NCBI GenBank assembly: GCA_021151835.1
Contig: JAGKWO010000059.1
Location: 1 to 20,157, forward strand
Reading direction: 5' to 3'
Source: Gammaproteobacteria bacterium
Lineage (GTDB): Bacteria; Pseudomonadota; Gammaproteobacteria; Pseudomonadales; Cellvibrionaceae
Length of the DNA stretch: 20,157 nucleotides
Under the pieces are notes generated by a model. It did no database searches. It was not told where the DNA came from and saw nothing but the letters and a program-made list of their open reading frames with translations. The translations under genes were made by a program, and so were the position numbers. Below, in pieces: positions 1 to 6,916 of the stretch; position 1 is the stretch's first letter; each line of letters begins with the position of its first letter.

Positions 1-3000
1 CCCCTCCGCCGCCCGCTCCGGCAGCGCCGCCCGCAGAACCTCCAGCGCCTCCTCCTGAAGCCCAACCCCAACCACCGGAACCTGAGGCAGAGCCGCCAGA
101 ACCTGAGCCAGAACTACTGGAACCACTGCCAATGCTGACCCCCAAAGGAACATCAATCGCGAGCTTATCGTCCCATTTTTTATCTGCCCATGTCCCCTTT
201 ATATTATCGGGAAGTAGGGTATATATATCGATGGTTGAACCTTCTTCAGCCCCCTCACCACCACCTGTTCCAGTGCCGCCTGTTCCAGTACCACCCGTTC
301 CAGTACCACCCGTTCCAGTACCTCCCGTTCCAGTACCTCCCGTTCCAGTACCTCCCGTTCCAGTACCTCCCGTTCCAGTACCGCCCGACCCAGTATCGCC
401 CGATCCAGTACCGCCGGTTCCAGTGCCACCCGACCCAGTATCACCTGATCCAGTACCACCTGTTCCAGAACCACCTGTTCCAGTGCCCCCCGACCCAGTA
501 CCACCTGTTCCAGTACCGCCCGCGCCAGTATCAGCCTCACCTTGTGTTGGTTGTAATCGACTGGACCCGACAAAACGAATGGTTTCAATCCTATTCTCTG
601 GATTATCCCAGTGCTCAATTGTTATTGAGTTATCTATAGAAACCCCGTCCTTTCCAAGGATTTCGATTGTTAACGAGCGATTAAGATTGTCCACCTTAAG
701 TCTTAAATCGTCTCTGGAAATACCCGGTCCAAACTCAATTTGATCCAATTGAATTGTCGGGGCTTTTATAAAGGAATTTATTACACCACCTAACGTATGC
801 TTAAACTGGTTTTGCACACCTTGAGTTTCAGATTCTTCAATTGTGCGACCAACTATTGTGTCGTTACCGTCACCACGCTTAAATATATACACATCGAGAC
901 CATCACCGCCTTCTAATAAGTCAGCTCCAGTCCCTCCCTCCAATATGTCATTTCCAGCGCCCCCTTTAAGAACATCGTTGCCGGCGCTCCCTTGAAGCCA
1001 GTCAGAACCACCACCACCAAATAAACTGTCATTACCTTCATTGCCAACTAATAAGTTATTATCTCCTCCACCAGCTACTAATGTGTCATCACCGGTGCCA
1101 CCAAAAATCCAATCCGCATTAGCACCTCCAGTAATAGAGTCATTACCCTCTTGACCATAGATATCATTACCTAAATCACCACCCATTATGACGTCATCGT
1201 TGGTGGTTCCAGTAATAACAGCTGAGGTTTCAGCCTTACTCAGGGCTTGATTTAAACTCTGTTGAGACGTGAAAGAAATTTTTAACTTGCTGTCTCCCTC
1301 AATTAAATCTCGCTCTATGACATTAACTTTATTTTCAGTTACAATTGTTATAACACGCTCATTATTAGAAAAACTAAATTCAACATCGCTGAAATTAGTC
1401 GAAGATAAAGACGAAACATTTTCTCTATCCTGAATTAAATATTCCCACCCGCCAATGTGGTCTGAAACATGTCGCTTTGCTAACCCCATTTCGTTAGCAA
1501 GTTGGAGAGTTACGGCCCACCCTGCTGTAAAAACAGAGTCAGGCTCAGCATTCATTAATGCCAGAATTTCCTCTTCATTTTCAAGGAAAAATTTGTAATC
1601 GCCAGCAACCTTCAACTTGCCTGTTATTGTCTCGATGGCATTTTCGGGAGCACTTCTTGAGTCATAAGTTAAATCGCAACCACTCAGCACACTTTCTAAC
1701 GCTCTCTTAGAAAAAAGATCACCGTCCGCAACCTGAAGATTTTTTAACGCATACACAAAACCATAGTTAAAAAGATTTACGCTAGCACTATACTTTGATT
1801 CAAGCAGATACAACCCACTGCTGAATGAATCAATCTTAACCGTATTACCCGAAGCCTTTTCGAGATAGCTCTCTGCCTGCGTTTTAACAGAAGCCTTTTC
1901 CTCACTAGTTAATATTCGTCGCCCATAATGAAGCGTCTTGCTCATCCAAGAGTTTATATATGACTGCAAAACCGATTTTTGTATTTCCGCATCGCCATAC
2001 GTACTCTGTATATCTTTAAGCAGGGAAATTAGGTTTGCGTCAACAGGTGTTTTTGTTATTTGACCAAATCGCATGGAATGCTTTTTATTATTATCGTCAT
2101 ACAAGAAAAAGGTAATGTCGTCATCGTAGGTACCGTAATTACCTGCGAAATTGCTATCAGTGTTAATTACCGTTCCACCAATAGTTTTGACAATTCCATT
2201 TAAGGACTCAGCAGCAGTTTCGGCCAAATTCCTGGCAGCTTCCTTATTTCCGTGATTAATTTGTCTCACACGATCAACTTCTAAAAGACCAGTATCTTTA
2301 TTGAAAACAAGATTTGCAGCAGATTTCGGTGTTCCATTTATAAGGTCACCAAGCGCTCCACCAGAAATGTAACCAATTGCAGCGCCAATTGCAGCACCGA
2401 TATAGCCATAAACTTGGTAACCAATCTCAGCCCCAATAGCGGCACTTATTGCAGCACCATTCGCCCCATATTTTGTTTCTACAACATATACTTCTTGCCC
2501 AATCCGCTGCCCAATATAAGTAGCAACAATATTTCCAATATTGACGCTTTTAAAATCCGTGGCATGGAAATTAAACCCTGAGGCAATTAAGGGTGTGAGA
2601 TAGGCGCCGCCAACAGTATTTACAAAAGTGGCTTCATTTTGCGAGAGCCCCATGGCATCGGTAAGCTCCGCCATAAGTACAGCACTAATGGCACCTACAG
2701 CGGCACCTTGTATGTTAGCCTTGAAATCTTTAGTGAAGTCTGAAAACGCTATCTGCGTGGCATTTGATAGAGTGGCCTGTGTTGATGCAATAACCAAAGT
2801 ATCGGCAATATTCTGACCTAGAGTTGTGAACAGCTCTGAAACTACAAATTGATTAAATTGATTATCGCCAGCAATTGATTTACCAAGAACCGATCCAAAA
2901 ATAGCACCTATCCTGTTAGGCTGGATTAGCGCATCATCTACGGTGACCTCAACCGTCCCATCAGCTCTTTTAACAAACCGAACATCTCCGCTTTTTACGC

Positions 3001-4309
3001 CGTAACTGCCATCGGAGTTGATTCGTACTAAATCGCCACTACCGTCTCGTGCTTCGTAATAGAACTCTTGGTAGGGAGTTATTGGATTCCCCAAAAAGTC
3101 CTTATCAATTGTTTTTACTTCCAAATTGAGATCTAGCCCAGCCTTACCTCCAATAAAATCAAATAACTCTGGAGCTATATCTTCCCCGCTTTCAAAAACA
3201 AATGATGGCAAGACCATTGCAGCAAACATTTTATCTAGAGAAGAATTAATCCTTAGATTAACCCTTTCTGATTCGTCGTTAAGATCAGCCTCAATGGACT
3301 CGATAGAAAGACCATTCCCTTCAGCTCCAGGAGTGTAGGAAAATTCGGCAAAAATTGATGGCAAACCAACATCACCATATTTCAAATAATTAATTGTCAT
3401 CCCATCTGAAGTATCATGAAACACCTGAATGGCCCCACTATTGTAAAGCACCCAGACTTCAGCATTAGGAGAATAAACACCACCACCTTTCAGGGGAATA
3501 TTTTTAAATGCAAACTCAAAAGACCCGTCTTTGTTTTTTGCAAAAACAAAATTTTTAGAATTTACTTTACTTAAATCAATATCGTCAAAATTTATTCTAT
3601 CGGGGCTTCCCTCATCAAGAGCCATATTAAGAGCTTGCACAACATAAAATAGACGTTTATTTTGCATATACGTCAAATCGGGCGAGGTTGACGGATGAAA
3701 ATCATTCAAAATTGTTTCTGATAAATACTTCATCTGATCAGTGTCGCGCTGAAGCCAACTTAATGCGCCACTTGAATTAAACTCCAGCGTAGCGATAGAA
3801 AAATTTTTGGGGTAAGAATCAAGAACTGAAGTTACAGAGCCAATTGGCAATGTCCCACTATTATTCCTATCCGACCCCATAACGAATCCAAGCTGACTAG
3901 CAACTATGTATTCTGATAAAACTGCTACACTTTCATATGTCCCGGCTAAAGAAGCATTGTATTCAACAGACACAAATTGAGTGAAGCTTTCGGAATTCCC
4001 GAAAGCAGACACTCCATGCGCAACCTCATGAGCTATGGTAGAAACAAATGAATCAAATTTACTACCTCCATTCACACTCGGCATATTGTTCGGATCAATA
4101 AATATTTTACCCTGCTGAAAATATGTTCCTGAACTATCTTGAGGGGTAGGAAGTATTAAAAAATTTCGCTCAGCCGCCTCATTCAACAAACCGGCGAAAT
4201 ATGGTGAGCCTATTGCCGCGTTCTTAATATAATCCTTTGCCAGCTGAGTAAGATTCGCGGATTGAGCATCGATCATATCTAAAGCTTTTTGTGTTAATAC
4301 AACTGGCAT
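1..4309 (-). CDS. RTX family calcium-binding protein, type I secreted, with N-terminal HEXXH putative metallopeptidase domain (C-terminus beyond window)
   Basis: The frame is open from the ATG at 4309 to the left edge, giving at least 1436 residues with no stop. There is no signal peptide, as expected for type I export. Residues 1-140 hold HEVAH at 94-98 with glutamates at 116, 126 and 133 as possible third zinc ligands, so a gluzincin-like zinc peptidase is inferred. Residues about 615-658 form a Gly/Ala-rich zipper with membrane-inserting character. Residues about 1043-1143 carry about eleven nonapeptides of the GGxGxDxLx type, the classic calcium-binding RTX repeats. A haemolysin-repeat-associated domain follows (about 1180-1250, containing IEFGPGISRDDL and ITIEHW). 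Then come Gly-Thr/Ser pentapeptides (about 1260-1350), a short globular stretch and a Gly/Ser-rich segment. It starts one base after the stop of the upstream gene, with GGAAG as ribosome site. Neighbouring HlyC-, HlyB- and HlyD-like genes support a toxin or bacteriocin-like role, but its target is unknown. It appears more AT-rich than the transporter genes. Confidence 0.9.
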   Translation of the reverse strand, partial: MPVVLTQKALDMIDAQSANLTQLAKDYIKNAAIGSPYFAGLLNEAAERNFLILPTPQDSSGTYFQQGKIFIDPNNMPSVNGGSKFDSFVSTIAHEVAHGVSAFGNSESFTQFVSVEYNASLAGTYESVAVLSEYIVASQLGFVMGSDRNNSGTLPIGSVTSVLDSYPKNFSIATLEFNSSGALSWLQRDTDQMKYLSETILNDFHPSTSPDLTYMQNKRLFYVVQALNMALDEGSPDRINFDDIDLSKVNSKNFVFAKNKDGSFEFAFKNIPLKGGGVYSPNAEVWVLYNSGAIQVFHDTSDGMTINYLKYGDVGLPSIFAEFSYTPGAEGNGLSIESIEADLNDESERVNLRINSSLDKMFAAMVLPSFVFESGEDIAPELFDFIGGKAGLDLNLEVKTIDKDFLGNPITPYQEFYYEARDGSGDLVRINSDGSYGVKSGDVRFVKRADGTVEVTVDDALIQPNRIGAIFGSVLGKSIAGDNQFNQFVVSELFTTLGQNIADTLVIASTQATLSNATQIAFSDFTKDFKANIQGAAVGAISAVLMAELTDAMGLSQNEATFVNTVGGAYLTPLIASGFNFHATDFKSVNIGNIVATYIGQRIGQEVYVVETKYGANGAAISAAIGAEIGYQVYGYIGAAIGAAIGYISGGALGDLINGTPKSAANLVFNKDTGLLEVDRVRQINHGNKEAARNLAETAAESLNGIVKTIGGTVINTDSNFAGNYGTYDDDITFFLYDDNNKKHSMRFGQITKTPVDANLISLLKDIQSTYGDAEIQKSVLQSYINSWMSKTLHYGRRILTSEEKASVKTQAESYLEKASGNTVKIDSFSSGLYLLESKYSASVNLFNYGFVYALKNLQVADGDLFSKRALESVLSGCDLTYDSRSAPENAIETITGKLKVAGDYKFFLENEEEILALMNAEPDSVFTAGWAVTLQLANEMGLAKRHVSDHIGGWEYLIQDRENVSSLSSTNFSDVEFSFSNNERVITIVTENKVNVIERDLIEGDSKLKISFTSQQSLNQALSKAETSAVITGTTNDDVIMGGDLGNDIYGQEGNDSITGGANADWIFGGTGDDTLVAGGGDNNLLVGNEGNDSLFGGGGSDWLQGSAGNDVLKGGAGNDILEGGTGADLLEGGDGLDVYIFKRGDGNDTIVGRTIEESETQGVQNQFKHTLGGVINSFIKAPTIQLDQIEFGPGISRDDLRLKVDNLNRSLTIEILGKDGVSIDNSITIEHWDNPENRIETIRFVGSSRLQPTQGEADTGAGGTGTGGTGSGGTGTGGSGTGGTGSGDTGSGGTGTGGTGSGDTGSGGTGTGGTGTGGTGTGGTGTGGTGTGGTGTGGTGTGGTGTGGGEGAEEGSTIDIYTLLPDNIKGTWADKKWDDKLAIDVPLGVSIGSGSSSSGSGSGGSASGSGGWGWASGGGAGGSAGGAAGAGGGG
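260..529 (-). repeat. 15-bp tandem repeat encoding a Gly-Thr/Ser linker
   Basis: About 18 degenerate copies of a 15-bp unit (plus strand GTTCCAGTACCACCC and variants) run in frame with the RTX gene. The minus strand reads pentapeptides of the type GTGTG, with GTGSG and GDTGSG variants toward the RTX-repeat side. Copies near 295-375 are almost identical, which suggests recent expansion or homogenisation; outer copies have diverged. Because the unit is a multiple of three, slippage changes linker length without breaking the frame. The proline-valine-rich protein read on the opposite strand is a shadow of this repeat. Confidence 0.9.
881..1183 (-). other. RTX nonapeptide calcium-binding repeat block
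   Basis: The minus strand encodes consecutive nonapeptides such as GGTGDDTLV, GNEGNDSLF, GGAGNDILE and GGTGADLLE. These match the haemolysin-type consensus GGxGxDxUx that winds into a parallel beta-roll and binds calcium after export. About eleven units are seen, one of them (AGGGDNNLL) degenerate. Confidence 0.93.
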
Positions 4310-4310
4310 A

Positions 4311-4994
4311 TTACTTCCGCTCCATATAAATTATTATTTCTTCAACGCCGCCATTACCTGAAGTTCTAAAATGAAACTCTTTCTTGGCGAACTTGCTCTC
4401 TTCAATGTAATCCATCCAAATATTCCCCGAATCATGATTTTTTTTTCCCAAAGAAAAAATATCGTGATGCATTGAAACATCTGGCTCATATGCCGGCCTA
4501 CTAGAAAACGCCTTCATAATATAGCCAGGCCTAATAACATACTTTTCACCAAACTCTTTGACAATTAAATCAGCAGTAATCTTATTTACACCGATCCAAT
4601 CCGCATTTACATTTGTAACAAAATCCATAATGACTTTTATTTTTTTTGTCTTGCCATCCTTTTTGTAGGATATTTTTCCATAATTAAAACATGGCCATAC
4701 CTTTTTGAGGGAAGTCAAATTAACGTAATTCAACCCGATATGATCTATTGATACAAAAATTTCATTCCGATCATGAACATCATATTTTAGGTTGTAATTA
4801 CCCTCAAAAAACTCATTAAGATGATCAAACTCATAAAACTCCCTATTCATCCCACTTTCCTTTAAATCAACCTTAATTTTATTTACAAGACTCTCAACAG
4901 GCATCAACTTTATTTCATCTGCCAACACCGATTCAAATACTGAAAAACACATAACTAATGGAAAAATAAATATTTTTAGCCTTCCGGATTTCAT
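4311..4994 (-). CDS. exported hypothetical protein between the acyltransferase and RTX genes
   Basis: This is a 227-residue protein that I do not recognise. It has a clear Sec signal peptide: basic start (MKSGRLK), hydrophobic core and a likely cut after VLA at residue 25. The mature part is mixed charged/aromatic, lysine-rich, with a single cysteine (WPCF) and no lipobox or further membrane segment, so a soluble periplasmic or secreted protein is likely. It begins 8 bases after the acyltransferase stop and ends one base before the RTX start, so translation of all three is probably coupled. An AAAGGA ribosome site lies 11 bases upstream, within the end of the preceding gene. Position next to a toxin-like gene makes an immunity, chaperone or surface-retention role possible, but nothing in the sequence proves one. 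Base composition is AT-rich, like the RTX gene. Confidence 0.85.
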   Translation of the reverse strand: MKSGRLKIFIFPLVMCFSVFESVLADEIKLMPVESLVNKIKVDLKESGMNREFYEFDHLNEFFEGNYNLKYDVHDRNEIFVSIDHIGLNYVNLTSLKKVWPCFNYGKISYKKDGKTKKIKVIMDFVTNVNADWIGVNKITADLIVKEFGEKYVIRPGYIMKAFSSRPAYEPDVSMHHDIFSLGKKNHDSGNIWMDYIEESKFAKKEFHFRTSGNGGVEEIIIYMERK

Positions 4995-5002
4995 TGTCTC
5001 AT

Positions 5003-5467
5003 TTATCCTTTTATCAGCTTGATTTCACTAGCAGTTAGAAGCCTAAAATCCACTCCTTTAAAAACTCCTTCTTTTAGATCAAACAGCATAAACTCTTGAT
5101 GAGGAGTTTCTGCAGAGGAAAAAGGCGCAATCAATTCCACCACCCACAATTGCCCCCCGGGATTTGCAACTATTCCCTGCTCCGCAGAAATAGCTGCCCC
5201 ATTTCCCCAGTCTCCCGGTTCAATACGTCCTTTGGTTTTTAAACGCGCTTCAGCCTCTTCATTAAGGTACCCCCAAAACACAACACCTATGGGTTGCGTA
5301 TCATCGTGGTAGATTTTGAACTGATTGAGAAGGATGGGTGGCATCACCAACCATTCGAGGTCGGCGATAGTTAAGCGCTTATGAATCGGTGATTGGCTCA
5401 TCAGCCACACAATTTCACCAAGGATGGCGCTGATACTTTTTTGCGTGGTGGTTGTTTCTGTGGTCAT
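5003..5467 (-). CDS. hlyC: HlyC-like RTX toxin-activating lysine acyltransferase
   Basis: The 154-residue protein matches the toxin-activating acyltransferase family that moves a fatty acyl chain from acyl-ACP to internal lysines of an RTX protoxin in the cytoplasm. Family landmarks are in order: LGEIVWLMSQSPIH at 16-29, with His29 at the position of the catalytic histidine (His23 in HlyC); MPPILLNQFKIY; PIGVVFWGYL; and LWVVELIAPF at 107-116. In this last motif the residue aligned by me to the catalytic aspartate is Glu111. Length is close to the usual 160-170 residues. The ATG has an AAGGA ribosome site seven bases upstream and lies 36 bp after the HlyD-like gene. Its presence implies that the downstream RTX protein is lipid-modified. 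Family assignment is firm; activity with Glu111 is unproven. Confidence 0.88.
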   Translation of the reverse strand: MTTETTTTQKSISAILGEIVWLMSQSPIHKRLTIADLEWLVMPPILLNQFKIYHDDTQPIGVVFWGYLNEEAEARLKTKGRIEPGDWGNGAAISAEQGIVANPGGQLWVVELIAPFSSAETPHQEFMLFDLKEGVFKGVDFRLLTASEIKLIKG

Positions 5468-5503
5468 CTCTATATCCTTGTCAGAAGCCTATGCTCTGAA
5501 AAA

Positions 5504-6916
5504 TTAACGTTCGCGAATACTTTCCTGCCGATACTTAAGCACCGGCGCCAGGAAAAACTCAATCACCCTACGCTGATCCGTCTTAACCTCGGCCGTTACC
5601 GCCATGCCCGGGATCAGCTTTACTATTTTGTTTTCCACCTGGATGCTGCTTTTATGCATCCGCAAATGCATGGCATACACCAGACCCAGCTTTTGATCGA
5701 TAATCGCATCATCGGAAATATTCGTAACCGTGGCGTCAATCAAACCGTATTTGGTGAAGGGAAAGGTGTGGATTTTGATTTCGGCGGGCATGTCTTTTTG
5801 CACGAAGCCTATGTCGTTGTTGCCCAGCATGACTTCAACTTCCAGGGTTTCCTCCTCGGGCACGATGGTCATGAGTTTTTGCGCTTCGGTGACGACGCCA
5901 CCGATGGTGTTAATAGCCAACTCCTGCACATAGCCGGAGACGGGTGCGTAGAGGATTTGTTTGGCATTGACGTCGCTGGCCTTGATCAACTCGTCGCGAA
6001 GGCTGGCGACTTTTTGAGTGCTTTCGGTCACCTGGCTGAGGGTTTTGTTGAGGGCATCAGCCTTGAGTGCGTTGATTTGTTGCGAGGCTTCGCGAATCGC
6101 AGCATCTAATTGGTGTTGGCGCTGTTGCTCGGCGGCGAGGTTCTGCACGTTTTCGATGCGCGCCTGTTCTATCTCCATGTATTCCGCTTCGGCTGCCAGG
6201 TTCTTTTTGTAGAGGCTGTCCACACCCTGGGCGCGCTTGGTCACCATGGGCAGGGTTTGTTCGAGCTTTTTGAGGGTTTCACCGCTCACGGATTTTTCCG
6301 CTTCGGCTTTTTGCAATGAACCTTGCAAGCCACTGAGCTGCGCCTGGTATTGCTGCCATTGTTGCCATACCATTTGTTGGCGCAGGGTGTTTTCGGATTC
6401 GGGCAGCACAACATCTTGCGGTAGTGTTAGGTGGATCTGCGCGGCACTGACCAGATTGGTTTTGCCAATCAGCAATTGATGGAATGCCTGGGCACCGGCC
6501 AAGTCCAATAGACTGGTGCGCAATTCTTTTTCCATGCGCGATTGGTCAGCGGCGGTAATCGTGCGATCCAGTTCGACCAGTACATCACCTTGCTTGACGT
6601 ACTGCCCTTCTTTTACTTGGATGGATTTGACTACGCCTTTGGCCAGGGGCTGCACAATCTTCACGCGTGAGCTGGGAATGATTTTGCCTTCAGCGCTGGC
6701 CACCACATCGACGTTGCCAAAACACGACCAAAGCAGTGTCAACGCAAACAATGCAATTAAACTAAACCCCAGCCAGCGTGAAAGCGGATGTGGCGGCGAC
6801 TCCTGGATCTCCAGCGCCGCCGGTAAAAATTCTGCAAGGATTTGTGACTTTGAAGCATCACCTAAGGAAGCGCGCTCGCGCCAGGCACTCGTCAATACAT
6901 CCAACCAACGCTTCAT
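5504..6916 (-). CDS. hlyD: HlyD-like type I secretion membrane-fusion (periplasmic adaptor) protein
   Basis: This 470-residue adaptor links an inner-membrane ABC exporter to an outer-membrane TolC channel. It has a short cytoplasmic N-terminus, one membrane helix at about 48-66, a lipoyl-like half at about 80-117 (VVKSIQVKEGQYVKQGDVLVEL), a long alpha-helical coiled-coil hairpin at about 120-315, the second lipoyl half, and a beta-barrel with the C-terminal HlyD signature region (LIPGMAVTAEVKTDQRRV followed by IEFFL). The start codon overlaps the HlyB stop as ATGA, the usual coupling for this pair. It should export the RTX protein at the end of the same gene set. A dedicated TolC gene is not visible in the window. 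Confidence 0.95.
   Translation of the reverse strand: MKRWLDVLTSAWRERASLGDASKSQILAEFLPAALEIQESPPHPLSRWLGFSLIALFALTLLWSCFGNVDVVASAEGKIIPSSRVKIVQPLAKGVVKSIQVKEGQYVKQGDVLVELDRTITAADQSRMEKELRTSLLDLAGAQAFHQLLIGKTNLVSAAQIHLTLPQDVVLPESENTLRQQMVWQQWQQYQAQLSGLQGSLQKAEAEKSVSGETLKKLEQTLPMVTKRAQGVDSLYKKNLAAEAEYMEIEQARIENVQNLAAEQQRQHQLDAAIREASQQINALKADALNKTLSQVTESTQKVASLRDELIKASDVNAKQILYAPVSGYVQELAINTIGGVVTEAQKLMTIVPEEETLEVEVMLGNNDIGFVQKDMPAEIKIHTFPFTKYGLIDATVTNISDDAIIDQKLGLVYAMHLRMHKSSIQVENKIVKLIPGMAVTAEVKTDQRRVIEFFLAPVLKYRQESIRER

Noticed and set aside
260..529. CRISPR array
   Set aside because: Units are contiguous 15-mers without spacers and keep the reading frame of the RTX gene.
132..743. Plus-strand proline-valine repeat protein
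   Set aside because: It is the opposite-strand reading of the in-frame 15-bp repeat of the RTX gene, which has the better-supported domains.
5393..6109. 238-residue plus-strand reading frame
   Set aside because: Antisense to the HlyC- and HlyD-like genes; no recognisable domain.
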